In this document: positions 1 through 8,570 of the stretch, piece after piece | Layout of the letters: each line of letters opens with the position of its first letter | Position numbering within the stretch: position 1 is the first letter of the stretch | NCBI GenBank assembly: GCA_016179685.1 | Contig: JACPCR010000100.1 | Coordinates: 1 to 64,000 of the forward strand | Reading direction: 5' to 3' | DNA from: Planctomycetota bacterium | GTDB taxonomy: Bacteria; Planctomycetota; PUPC01; JACPCR01 | Length of the DNA stretch: 64,000 nt | Notes under the pieces: model-generated | What the model was told of the DNA's origin: nothing | The model's database searches: none | The model's input: only the letters and a program-made list of their open reading frames with translations | Made by a program: the position numbers and the translations under genes

Positions 1-110
1 TCCCCGTCTCCCCGTCTCCCCGTCTCCCCGTCTCCCCGTCTCCCCGTCTCCCCGTCTCCCCGTCTCCCCGTCTCCCCGTCTCCCCGTCTCCCCGTCTCCG
101 CGTCTCCGCG
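1..110. repeat. 8-bp tandem array (CCCCGTCT)n
   Basis: About thirteen head-to-tail copies of CCCCGTCT run from the window edge; the last two carry CCGCGTCT. The array stops directly before a TAG that closes the reading frame of the next gene, so it lies outside the coding sequence. The left end is cut by the window, so the full copy number is unknown. Copies are almost identical, which suggests recent slippage expansion or an assembly-sensitive locus. Confidence 0.95.
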
Positions 111-229
111 TAGTCCCCTTGCCACCATACCTCCCTACCCTCATACTCCCACTCGGGCGACCGTTGCCCCTTGTCCCAAGTGTCGGGTATCGGCCGAATC
201 TTGAACCCTGGTCCTGGAAAGCGACCACC

Positions 230-3031
230 TTGGACTCAATCCGGCTTAGAATTCTGGTGAGCTTTCTTATCGCCAATCTGGCTCAGGCGGAGGAGCCACC
301 CCCCGGTCTCGATCCCGCCCGGGCGGCTTATCGCTGCGGGGAGTACGAGACGGCCTTGCGTCTCTACCGCGAGATTCTGTCGGCGTCGGGCCCGCCTCCT
401 GCGGACCAGGTTCTGGCCTTCACGGACTTGCTCATCGATTTGGGCCGCCATGACGAGGCGATAAGGACCTGCGAGCAGGCTCTGGAGAAGCAGCCCGGGG
501 AAGCCGCCGTGCGCATCCGGCACGGGGAAGTGCTGGCCCGTGTGGGCCGGCTGAAGGACTCAGAGGCGGTGTTCCGCTCCGCGCTCGAGACCTCGCCCGC
601 TTCGCTCCTGGCCCGGCTGGGCCTATCGAGGGTGCTGCGGGAGACGGGCCGCGTCCCGGAGGCCAATGCCCTGCTCGGGGAGTTGGTGGAGCGCTACGAC
701 GCCGATCGGCCTACGGACCCGGAACGGCAGCTTCACTACGGCTATGTCTTCCAGGAGGCCGACCGGCCACACCAGGCGCTGGACCTATTCGACCGGGCGG
801 CGAAGGGCCTGGCGGACCCCACGGATGCCCGACTCGCCACGGGCTTCCTTTTCCTGAGCAAGGGGCAGGTCAACGACGCGGCCAAGGAGTTCCGGCCGAT
901 CCTCAAGGAGAATCCGGCCCATCCGGGCGCGCACGTCGGCATGGCGGGCTGCTACTTCCACGACGGCGATTTCCCGCGAGTGAGCGAGGAGTGCCAGGCG
1001 GCGGTCGCGGCGAACCCGGCCTGCATCGAGGCGCTGGAGATGCTGGCGGCGCTCTGCATCCAAGAGGAGGACATCTCGGCCGCCGAGTCCCATCTCCAGC
1101 GCGCCCTCGCGGTCAACCCGACTCATCTTTCCGTTCGCACGCGTCTCGCCTGCTGCCACTATCTCACCTCGAACACGGCGGCCTACGAGAAGGAGTGCGA
1201 GGCGATCTTCGCGATCCATCCCCAGTACGCGGAGTTCTATCGCTCCATCGGAGAGGCCGCGGAGCGACTCCGGCGGCCCGACACGGCCCGCACGTTCTAC
1301 GAGGAAGCCTACCGCATGGCCCCCCAGTCCTGGCATGTCCTCGAGAGCCTCGGCTTCTTCTACTGCCGTGAAGGCCGGGAAAAGGAGGCCTACGAGATTC
1401 TCGATCGCTCCTTCAAGCTCAACGCATTCAACCGCCGCGTCTACAACCTTCTGAACACGCTGGACTACATGGACGATTTTCTCACCGAGGAGAGCGAGCA
1501 TTTCATCCTCAAGGTGCACCGCAAAAAGGACGCCTGCCTGGCCGGCTACGGACTGGAATACCTGCACGCGGCGAAGGAAGCCTTCTGCCGGCAATACGAG
1601 TTCCCCATCTCGGAGAAAATCCTGGTGGAACTGTTTCCGCGGCACGACTACTTCGCCGCCCGGGTGCACGGACTCCCCGGCATCGGCCTCAACGGCGTCT
1701 GCTTCGGCAAGGTCATTGTCGCCGACTCGCCCGGGATTCGGCCCGGCGCCCTGAACTGGCGGGACGTCCTCGTTCACGAGTTCAGCCACGTCGTCACCCT
1801 CCACGCCACGGATTACCGCATCCCGCGGTGGCTCACCGAGGGCCTCGCGGTCTACGATGAAGGCGTTCCCATGAGCTTCGAGCAGGACCAAATCCTGGTC
1901 ACCGCGTGGAAGAGGGGCGAGATTCTTCCGCTGGCCCGGCTCAATCGCGGCTTCACCCAGCCCAAGTCCCAGTTCGAGATTCTGCTGGCCTACATCGAGG
2001 CGCGGCTCGCCGTCGAGCATCTCGTCACCGAATATGGATTCCGCCGGATTCTCGAGCTGCTCAAGGCCATCCGCCAAGGCGACGAGTTCGAGGCGGCCGT
2101 CCAGAAGTCCTTGGGCGTTTCCTTCTCTCAACTTTCGGACGCGGTCTATGCCTTCTTCAGCTTCACGGCGGAACAGCTCCCCATCCTGCCACGCTACGGG
2201 CCCGGCGATCTGACCCGACTGGAGAATTCAGCGCGCGAGCATGCGGACCAGGGCGCGGCCCACGCGGAATTCGCCCTGGCCCTCCTGCAGTGCCAGCGGG
2301 CCGACGCCGCCCGCACCGCGGCGGAAAAGGCCCTCCAGGTCGAGCCGGACCTCGCCCTGGCCCACATCATCCTCGGCGAGGCCGCCTTGCAGAAGAACGA
2401 CCTCGAAGCCGCCAAGGCCTCGTTCGCCCGGGCCGCCGAGCTCGAGCCCCGCAGGATCGGACCCCCGTTCCGCCTCGCCGCCATCGCCAAGGCCCAGGAC
2501 CGGGCCAGGGACGGGATCGAGATGCTCCGGAAGGTGATCGAACGCTATGATCGGCTGCCCCAGGCCTACGAGCTGCTCGCCGAGCTGGCCGAGGCCGCGG
2601 AGCAGACCCAGACGCGTCTCGACGCGCTCGAGGGCATGATCCGCTTCCCGGAAACCCTCGGCAAGGCCACCGAGAGCCTCCTCAAGGTGTATGCCGCCGT
2701 AGACCGGCCCTCCGACGTCGAGCGGGTGGCGCTGAATCTCTTCAAGACCAATCCCTACGTCGTGGAAGCCCATGATGCCCTCGCCCGGTCCTACGAATCC
2801 TGCACGAAGCTGGAGGCCGCAGCCCGCGAATACCTCGTCTGCATCCAGCTCAAGCCCACCGACCTCGATTACCACCTCCGCCTCGCCAAGGTCCTCTTGG
2901 CCAATGACCAGAAGGAAGAAGCCCGCCGCGTGCTCACGGAGGCCCAGAAAGTGGATCGGAGTCGCAAGGACGTCAAGGACCTCCTCCAGTCGATCCCGGA
3001 ATCTCGGGGCTTCCCCAATCCTGCGCCGTGA
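230..3031 (+). CDS. TPR-repeat protein with gluzincin-like (peptidase MA-type) domain
   Basis: Tetratricopeptide repeats fill roughly residues 25-420 and 650-925. Between them is a zinc-peptidase-like core with HEFSH at residues 516-520 and a downstream acidic ligand in WLTEG (E537), the HExxH...E pattern of gluzincins. The frame stays open up to a TTG at 119, but TTG at 230 gives a short basic-hydrophobic leader ending LAQA, so secretion is plausible and I chose it; no strong ribosome binding site decides this. TPR arrays on both sides suggest a scaffold or substrate-docking role for a periplasmic peptidase. Activity is inferred from the motif only; many planctomycete relatives are uncharacterised. 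Confidence 0.8.
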   Translation: MDSIRLRILVSFLIANLAQAEEPPPGLDPARAAYRCGEYETALRLYREILSASGPPPADQVLAFTDLLIDLGRHDEAIRTCEQALEKQPGEAAVRIRHGEVLARVGRLKDSEAVFRSALETSPASLLARLGLSRVLRETGRVPEANALLGELVERYDADRPTDPERQLHYGYVFQEADRPHQALDLFDRAAKGLADPTDARLATGFLFLSKGQVNDAAKEFRPILKENPAHPGAHVGMAGCYFHDGDFPRVSEECQAAVAANPACIEALEMLAALCIQEEDISAAESHLQRALAVNPTHLSVRTRLACCHYLTSNTAAYEKECEAIFAIHPQYAEFYRSIGEAAERLRRPDTARTFYEEAYRMAPQSWHVLESLGFFYCREGREKEAYEILDRSFKLNAFNRRVYNLLNTLDYMDDFLTEESEHFILKVHRKKDACLAGYGLEYLHAAKEAFCRQYEFPISEKILVELFPRHDYFAARVHGLPGIGLNGVCFGKVIVADSPGIRPGALNWRDVLVHEFSHVVTLHATDYRIPRWLTEGLAVYDEGVPMSFEQDQILVTAWKRGEILPLARLNRGFTQPKSQFEILLAYIEARLAVEHLVTEYGFRRILELLKAIRQGDEFEAAVQKSLGVSFSQLSDAVYAFFSFTAEQLPILPRYGPGDLTRLENSAREHADQGAAHAEFALALLQCQRADAARTAAEKALQVEPDLALAHIILGEAALQKNDLEAAKASFARAAELEPRRIGPPFRLAAIAKAQDRARDGIEMLRKVIERYDRLPQAYELLAELAEAAEQTQTRLDALEGMIRFPETLGKATESLLKVYAAVDRPSDVERVALNLFKTNPYVVEAHDALARSYESCTKLEAAAREYLVCIQLKPTDLDYHLRLAKVLLANDQKEEARRVLTEAQKVDRSRKDVKDLLQSIPESRGFPNPAP

Positions 3032-3173
3032 GCGCATCCGATGGGCCAGGGTCCGATGGTGCGAGGTGGCGAATGCGCAACGGCGTCCGCACTTGCGGGA
3101 ACGTCTGGACCGGGTGCACGTTCAAACCCGGATACTATAATCAGCGCCGGGCAGCCCACTCACGGAGGCCCTG

Positions 3174-3272
3174 ATGTTCACGCCCGAAGTCATTCGACAG
3201 CGAATTCAACAGGTGCCTTTCGTCCCGGTCCGCATCCTCACTCGAAAGGTCGTCAATGGCAGGAAAGGATGA
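3174..3272 (+). pseudogene. Remnant of a small PFxPFRI-type hypothetical protein
   Basis: A 32-codon frame reads MFTPEVIRQRIQQ followed by VPFVPVRILTRKV and then stops. It resembles the N-terminus of a small protein family that is common in planctomycetes (pattern LRxxxxxxPFxPFRIxLxDGR), but the DGR and HPE parts and the rest are missing. It ends 17 nt inside the next gene in another frame. I read it as a truncated remnant in the 224-nt spacer; the family match is from memory of the motif and is tentative. Confidence 0.35.
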
Positions 3273-5355
3273 TTCGGACGCGGGGCGCATCCCTCATCGG
3301 CGCTTCTTTTTCTCGACCTTATCCTGGCTTCGAGCCTCTGTTCCCGTCCTGACTTCCGCCCTGCTCGTCCTGCTGGCGGCCCGCGGCGGCATCGTTGGGG
3401 ACGAAGGCGAGCAGCCCCCCATTGTCCTCAGCGATGAGGAGGTCCAGGAGCTGATCCGGCAACTCGGGTCGGACTCCTATGAAGTCCGAGAGAGGGCCTC
3501 GCAGGAACTGGGCCGCATGGGAAGCGCCGCCGTGCCCCTCCTCCTCCAGGCCCGAGACCAGCGGGACCCAGAGGTCCGCAGCCGGGCCGAGGCCGCGCTG
3601 CGAGTCCTGGCCGGCCGGCTCGCCGCCGAGCTGGAATCGGGCAGTCCGGAATCCGCCTATGGGACGCTCCTGCGCCTCGGGGACCTGGCGCTGCCGCGGC
3701 TCACCGATTTCGAGACCTTCACCGAGCCCAGGGCCCAGTACCTCATGGTCCGCCTCCTCGCCCGACTCGATGCGCTGCAGGCGCTTCCCAGTCTCGTTCA
3801 GGCCGCGCGACACGCCAGCGACCCCGCGCGCCAGGCGGCCGTCCTGGAGCTCGCCCGCCGGTCCGCCGTTCCTGAGCTTCTCGATCTCGTCGAGGAGGCA
3901 GGATCGGCCGACATCCAGGAGCTGGCGGCCCAGGCCCTGATCGATGGCGCAGGCGAGGAACTCGTGCCCCGGCTCTGGGAAAAGCTGGAAAACTTCGAGA
4001 CCCGCAGCCGCGGCCTCCTCCTGCGCCTGATCGCCGCCCTCGACCCGCAGACCCCGGTCTCCCGTCTCATGCCCTTCCTCGACGAACGCGAGGAGGAACT
4101 CTCCGTGCAGGTCGCGGCCGTGGAGGCGCTCGGCGAGATACGCGGTCCCGCCGTGGCCGACCTCCTCTTCGAAAAACTCGAGCGGCTCGATCCCCAGACC
4201 TGCGGGGCGGCGGCCCGTGCCCTCGCTCGCCGCGGAGAACCCCGCCTCCTCCCGTTCCTCCGGGCCCGACTCCAGGCGGAGAACCCTCGGGAACGGCGTT
4301 CCGCCCTCACGGCCATCGCCGCCGCCCGGCTGACCCAGGCGGCGTCCGAGGTCGAAGAACGGCTTCGCGATCCCGATGCCGGTGTGCGCCGCGCCGCCTT
4401 GGTCGCCCTCGGCGAGATGGCCGCGTCATCTCCCGTCCCCCGCATCCTCGATGCCCTCGTCGATCCGGACCCTGACACCCGCGTCGAGGCCGTCATGGCG
4501 CTCCGGCGCATCGCCAGCCCGTCGCCCATCTGCCAGATCGCCCTTGTCCCGGGCGCCCATAAGCTCATCCGAGACCCCGAGATCGTCCCCCACGTCGCCG
4601 AGGTCGTCCAGGCCTTCCACCGGGGCGGAACTGAAGAAGCCTTCGTTGATGCCGCCCTCGCCGTCCTCTACCGGCACAACTTGCTGCAGCACCCGAGCCC
4701 GGACGTGCGCCATCGGGCCGCCCTCGCTCTCCATCGTCTGGGAGAGAAGGCGGCCCAGTCCGGCGTCCTCGACGCCCTCGACGATCCCGACGTCTTCGTG
4801 CGAGTGGCGGCGGCCGAGCATCTCGGGCCGATCGGGCGCGAAGACGCCATCCCGGCGCTGCTCCGGGCCCTCGATGACGAGGCGCTCCTCGTCCAGCGGG
4901 CCGCCGCACAGTCCCTCGGCAGCCTCGGGGCCCTACAGGCCGGCCCACGCCTCCTCGAAATCCTCCTGGACGACACCGCATGGCCAGAGGTCCGGAAGGT
5001 CGCCGCCGCTTCCCTCGCCCTCATGGACTACGCCGAGGCCTTTCCCCATTTCCGCCAACTCGTCGAGGATGCGGACCCGGACGTCCATCTCGGCGCAGCC
5101 GCCGCCCTCGCCACCCTCGGCGACTCCGCCTGCGTGCCTCCCTTCCTCCGGCTCGTCCGCGACGGCCAGGCCCACCATCGGCAGGCCGCCCTCTCCTGCC
5201 TCCAGAATTTCACCGGGCTGAAGCTCGACCTTCCCGCCACCTCACGCCGGGCCCAGCGTGAAGCGGCCATCCGGCGCTGGGAGGAGCTGTGGAAATCCAA
5301 AACATCTGACGAAAATGCGGTGAATCCCTCTGAAACCGCCACGGACCGCCAATGA
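3256..5355 (+). CDS. HEAT-repeat (PBS lyase-like) protein, membrane-anchored or secreted
   Basis: A 699-residue protein with a basic N-terminus, a hydrophobic stretch near residues 28-44 (VPVLTSALLVLLAA) and then HEAT repeats almost to the end. The repeats show the usual pattern of paired helices with conserved Asp, Arg and Ala, for example DPDAGVRRAALVALGEM and DPDVFVRVAAAEHLG. HEAT solenoids bind proteins; no enzymatic motif is visible. The N-terminus suggests export or anchoring on the outer face of the inner membrane. A second smaller HEAT protein is at 33116-33877, but similarity beyond the repeat consensus was not assessed. Confidence 0.8.
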   Translation: MAGKDDSDAGRIPHRRFFFSTLSWLRASVPVLTSALLVLLAARGGIVGDEGEQPPIVLSDEEVQELIRQLGSDSYEVRERASQELGRMGSAAVPLLLQARDQRDPEVRSRAEAALRVLAGRLAAELESGSPESAYGTLLRLGDLALPRLTDFETFTEPRAQYLMVRLLARLDALQALPSLVQAARHASDPARQAAVLELARRSAVPELLDLVEEAGSADIQELAAQALIDGAGEELVPRLWEKLENFETRSRGLLLRLIAALDPQTPVSRLMPFLDEREEELSVQVAAVEALGEIRGPAVADLLFEKLERLDPQTCGAAARALARRGEPRLLPFLRARLQAENPRERRSALTAIAAARLTQAASEVEERLRDPDAGVRRAALVALGEMAASSPVPRILDALVDPDPDTRVEAVMALRRIASPSPICQIALVPGAHKLIRDPEIVPHVAEVVQAFHRGGTEEAFVDAALAVLYRHNLLQHPSPDVRHRAALALHRLGEKAAQSGVLDALDDPDVFVRVAAAEHLGPIGREDAIPALLRALDDEALLVQRAAAQSLGSLGALQAGPRLLEILLDDTAWPEVRKVAAASLALMDYAEAFPHFRQLVEDADPDVHLGAAAALATLGDSACVPPFLRLVRDGQAHHRQAALSCLQNFTGLKLDLPATSRRAQREAAIRRWEELWKSKTSDENAVNPSETATDRQ

Positions 5356-5419
5356 GTTTCGTGGCCGCGTAGCCGAAGCGCGTCGCTAACCGGTTTTCTC
5401 ATTAACACGAGGAATCGCC

Positions 5420-6283
5420 ATGCTCGACTTCTTTCGATCGACCTTTACTTGGAAAAACCATCCATGGAGGCCGGACGCCTATTACAAGTATCCCGGCGGG
5501 TTCGTCGGGCAGACCGGACAGGTCTACCACGTCCGGTTCAATCTTCAGGCTCGGATCGAAATTCGGGAGCGGCCGGAGAGCCCCGGCGCAGAAATCTTCC
5601 TGGGCTCGCCGTGCCGCAGCGAATATACGATTGCTCGGCGCAACCTGTTCCAGATTCCCAGCGGCGAGTGGCGCATGGCATTCACCCGCGACAGCTCCGT
5701 GCCGATCGCCCATCGGCCAAGCTGGGAGACCGAGTCGGGCCGGTGCAGCAGCCTTCGGCAGACTTTCCAGAATTATTGGATCGACCTGCGCTCGTTCCCG
5801 GCCTGCACTGAGCTGACGGCTACGCGTGAGGTAGTGAAGGCGGCGCTGGCCCGGGACCTGCTTGGCGCGTGTTGCAGCTACCGTGACGCCGCCCGAGGCT
5901 TGCAGGTCACCGTCGAGTTTCCGGTCAACCTCATCAACCTGAATGAGGACCCTCCGGAATTCCAGGTCTGCACGGGCCCCGTCATCGTGCCGGACCTGGC
6001 TACTTGGGACGGGAGCGGCGTGCACCGGGTCTTTCTCGCCCACGTGGCGCTATCGAGCTTCGAACACGTGGAATTCATTCTGCGGCGAGAGGTCCAGGCA
6101 TCGGAAGCGGACCGGGAATGGCTGGACAGGCCTCGGGGCCGGGACCGGCTGGAACTCATCGATCCGGGCCATGCGCCTGCCGGCTATCCGCCCTCGCGAC
6201 CGCGGCTGACGGTTTACAACGAAACCTGGGAGTTGGACGCCCGCAACGTGTTTCTGCGGGCCGATAATCCATTGCAGATTTAA
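5420..6283 (+). CDS. Hypothetical protein, 287 aa
   Basis: Not recognised. The frame is intact, starts at ATG with an AGGA ribosome-binding sequence 6 nt upstream, and lies 64 nt after the HEAT gene on the same strand. It has no signal peptide or membrane segment. The sequence is rich in Trp, Tyr and Arg with alternating hydrophobic residues (for example LQVTVEFPVNLINLNEDPPE), which suggests a soluble, mainly beta protein. Codon use matches the neighbours. Confidence 0.65.
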   Translation: MLDFFRSTFTWKNHPWRPDAYYKYPGGFVGQTGQVYHVRFNLQARIEIRERPESPGAEIFLGSPCRSEYTIARRNLFQIPSGEWRMAFTRDSSVPIAHRPSWETESGRCSSLRQTFQNYWIDLRSFPACTELTATREVVKAALARDLLGACCSYRDAARGLQVTVEFPVNLINLNEDPPEFQVCTGPVIVPDLATWDGSGVHRVFLAHVALSSFEHVEFILRREVQASEADREWLDRPRGRDRLELIDPGHAPAGYPPSRPRLTVYNETWELDARNVFLRADNPLQI

Positions 6284-6523
6284 CAGGCTAGATTAGAATT
6301 GCATGGCTGGCACCTCCCAAGGCGGATCGAACCTGCGGTTAAATCCGGATGAAAGGGAATTTTTCTGGGCAGAACAGGATTTCGGAAAATCGCATGCCAG
6401 CACGCCACGCACGCTCCTTGTTCTTGAGCCTGCAGTTTTCCCCAAGAAGCAGACTGCATCAGAAGAGGCTTTTGCCCGAAAAATCCTTGCCAGCCTCCAT
6501 ATCTCATCCCGGCGGGAGGAGAT

Positions 6524-7291
6524 ATGCAGGCTAACCTCGTCCTGATTACGGGCGCGGCAGGCAATGTCGGGGGCAAGGTGCGGCGTCACCTCGAAGGACG
6601 CTATCGCCTCCGGCTTCTGGACCGGGATGCCCGGGGCGATCCGGAGGTTGTGCGGGCCGACCTGAGCGCCTGGGACGAGTCGTGGGTGCAGCTCTTTCAG
6701 GGTGTGGACGCGGTGGTGCATCTGGCGGCGGACCCTGTGGCGACGCGCACCTGGTCGGAGCTGGTGGGCCCCAACATGGACGCGGTCTTCAACGTTCTGC
6801 TCGCCGCTGTGCGTGGCGGGGTGAAACGGGTGATCTACGCCAGCTCGAACCATGCCATGGGCGGATACCGCGAGATTCATGAGCCGGCGAAGATCACGAC
6901 GGACCTTCCGCCCCTGCCCGGCACGCACTACGTGGTCAAGGAAGAGGTCCGAAACAGCACCCCCTACGGCTCAGCCAAGCTCATGGGGGAGCGAGTGGGC
7001 AAGTGTTTCGCCGAGGCCTGCGGACTCTCCTTCATCGCCGTCCGAATCGGGTGGGTCCTGGGCGGGGAGAACCGCGCGTCCGATATCCCGGCTGACCGTG
7101 ACGATTGGTTTCGGCTCATGTGGCTTTCGAACCGCGACCTCTGCCATCTCATGGAGCGCTGCATCGAGGCTGACTCTTCCATCCGCTACGCCGTCGTCAA
7201 CGGCATGTCCGCCAACACCGGCATGCGCTGGGACATCGACCACACCCGCCGCCTCGTGGGGTATCAGCCCCAGGATGACGTGCTGCGTTAG
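6524..7291 (+). CDS. NAD(P)-dependent epimerase/dehydratase (extended SDR)
   Basis: Typical nucleotide-sugar epimerase/dehydratase fold: N-terminal Rossmann glycine motif GAAGNVGG (residues 9-16), an acidic residue after strand 2 (LLDRD), the D-V-V-H-L-A-A motif, and the catalytic YxxxK as YGSAK near residue 148. The active-site Ser is in YASSNH. At 255 aa it is short for the family, and the C-terminal substrate lobe is reduced. Start is ATG at 6524 with GGGAGGAG just upstream. Substrate unknown; relatives are often annotated as uronate or sugar dehydrogenases. Confidence 0.85.
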   Translation: MQANLVLITGAAGNVGGKVRRHLEGRYRLRLLDRDARGDPEVVRADLSAWDESWVQLFQGVDAVVHLAADPVATRTWSELVGPNMDAVFNVLLAAVRGGVKRVIYASSNHAMGGYREIHEPAKITTDLPPLPGTHYVVKEEVRNSTPYGSAKLMGERVGKCFAEACGLSFIAVRIGWVLGGENRASDIPADRDDWFRLMWLSNRDLCHLMERCIEADSSIRYAVVNGMSANTGMRWDIDHTRRLVGYQPQDDVLR

Positions 7292-7363
7292 AGAGGCGCT
7301 GCCTCCAGTCGGCGCGTGTGACTCGAGTGACCGGAATCGAAACAGGGCACGGCAAGCGTTCCG

Positions 7364-8302
7364 CTACCGGACGTGCCAGGGCTCATTGAGCGGTTTCGCC
7401 CCGTTCAACTCCCCGTATCCGGCCCCCGTCGTCCCACCGGGATTCGGCCCGAAGTAGCGCTCGTCGAGGGGGTCCGATGCGGGCTGATACCGCACGTCGG
7501 CGGATACCCGAACGCGACCTTCCGCCGAGTGGTTGTCCAGCGATCCGTGCAGCGTCGTCATTCCGAAGATCACCACGTCTCCGGCCCGGAAGTCCGCCGT
7601 CAGCAGCCGGACGCCTCGCCTTTCGGCCAGGGTGATGGCGTCGTCCTTCAACGACACCCGAGGGGAGGCGTTCGAATGGTAGTCCACCCCCTGGCTGTCC
7701 CCAATGAGATCGGTGAAGGTGGTCGAGCCCTCGACGACCACGAGCGGGCCCAGCTCAGCCGGGACATCGCCTACCGGAAACCACACCGTGACGATGCGCT
7801 GGGAACCCCTTGCAAAAAACGGGTAGTCATAATGCAAGTTCGTGGAGCGGCCGGGGACCCCCACCCTGAGGAAGAGGTAATCGTGACCCCGTGCCGGCTC
7901 GCGGAAGAGCGTTCCCAGGAGCGATCCCAGCGATGGCCCATGGCTCAGTTGGCGGAGCCTGGGCCCCTCGGACACGGATTTCCAGAAAGCGCCGAGGTCG
8001 CCCGCAAGCTCGCGGCGTCTGCTCCCCCCCGTGGCGACGCCCTCGATCGCCGGCGGGCGGATTTCCCCAACCTGGAGCAGCCGGTCAAGCGCCTCCTGCC
8101 GCGCGGCCATCACCGCTTGAAGGTCGAGGGCCCCTCGCAGGAACAGGTAGCCGTCCTCGCCCAGTCGCCGCCGGAGCACCTCTCCATCGGAGACCATCGC
8201 CGAACTGTCCCGCAGCTCACCCAACCGGCTAGCGGGCACTTCACGGCCGTGGACCGCGCATTTCCCGATCATGATGTCCTCCTGCGGGATTCCGCAATAC
8301 AA
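7364..8302 (-). CDS. Phytanoyl-CoA dioxygenase (PhyH) family protein
   Basis: Non-haem Fe(II)/2-oxoglutarate oxygenase. The metal motif HxD is visible in LHYDYPFF and a distal His in TTLHGSLDNH, followed by an Arg (RVRVSADVRY) placed to hold 2-oxoglutarate. An N-terminal segment with DGYLFLRGAL matches the PhyH family. ATG at 8302 is used here; a second ATG at 8272 (MIGKC) is equally possible. The gene converges on the upstream epimerase with a 72-nt spacer. Substrate cannot be read from sequence; planctomycete genomes carry many paralogues. Confidence 0.85.
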   Translation of the reverse strand: MYCGIPQEDIMIGKCAVHGREVPASRLGELRDSSAMVSDGEVLRRRLGEDGYLFLRGALDLQAVMAARQEALDRLLQVGEIRPPAIEGVATGGSRRRELAGDLGAFWKSVSEGPRLRQLSHGPSLGSLLGTLFREPARGHDYLFLRVGVPGRSTNLHYDYPFFARGSQRIVTVWFPVGDVPAELGPLVVVEGSTTFTDLIGDSQGVDYHSNASPRVSLKDDAITLAERRGVRLLTADFRAGDVVIFGMTTLHGSLDNHSAEGRVRVSADVRYQPASDPLDERYFGPNPGGTTGAGYGELNGAKPLNEPWHVR

Positions 8303-8319
8303 AGGCCGTCCGATATGCC

Positions 8320-8365
8320 AGTATCCCTGTTCATAAGCGCGCCAGCACTTATGAACAGGGATACT
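8320..8365. repeat. Perfect 18-bp inverted repeat (intergenic hairpin 1)
   Basis: Arms at 8320-8337 and 8348-8365 are exact reverse complements (AGTATCCCTGTTCATAAG) with a 10-nt loop. It lies 18 nt upstream of the dioxygenase start. There is no T-tract, so a simple intrinsic terminator is unlikely. The right arm and the sequence after it (GAACAGGGAT, then GCCGGAAACCCC) recur at 33918-34040. Confidence 0.9.
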
Positions 8366-8369
8366 AGCC

Positions 8370-8465
8370 GGAAACCCCAGCGAAATTCAAGAGGCACTCC
8401 AGCTTAACCACATGTGAATCGGTTACTTATGAAATATCGAGTTTCCTTATTTCGCTGGGGCTTCC
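8370..8465. repeat. 17-bp inverted repeat enclosing 62 nt
   Basis: GGAAACCCCAGCGAAAT at 8370-8386 pairs with ATTTCGCTGGGGCTTCC at 8449-8465 with one mismatch. It sits between hairpins 1 and 2, so almost the whole 8303-8520 spacer is made of nested inverted repeats. No gene is seen in 8303-8570. Confidence 0.8.
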
Positions 8466-8467
8466 TA

Positions 8468-8515
8468 TAGTAGACGAATTCGCAAGTACGGGTGCACTTG
8501 CGAACTCGTCTACTA
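8468..8515. repeat. 20-bp inverted repeat (intergenic hairpin 2)
   Basis: Arms 8468-8487 and 8496-8515 match at 19 of 20 positions (TAGTAGACGAATTCGCAAGT on the left; the mismatch is a wobble pair in RNA). The 8-nt loop is ACGGGTGC. The right arm with GTGCACTTGCGAACTCGTC recurs almost exactly at 24674-24693 and in degraded form at 16451-16470, so this belongs to a dispersed palindrome family. Confidence 0.9.
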
Positions 8516-8570
8516 GTGGCCGTGTTCCGAGCAGCAAGACATCTCCCATCGTGACCGCTACCTGCCGCCG

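Noticed and set aside
1-110. CRISPR array
   Set aside because: The 8-bp units are contiguous with no spacers. No other direct repeats with regular spacers were seen in the window.
785-2131. Long minus-strand open frame (448 codons) opposite the TPR peptidase gene
   Set aside because: Its composition is that of an antisense frame of high-GC coding DNA; the plus-strand protein has clear domains.
3136-3141. TATAAT before the HEAT gene
   Set aside because: A perfect -10 hexamer, but no -35-like hexamer at 16-18 nt upstream, so I do not call a promoter.
8303-8570. tRNA or other structured RNA gene in the hairpin-rich spacer
   Set aside because: The hairpins are long simple palindromes and do not form a cloverleaf or carry a T-loop; no tRNA or rRNA was recognised anywhere.
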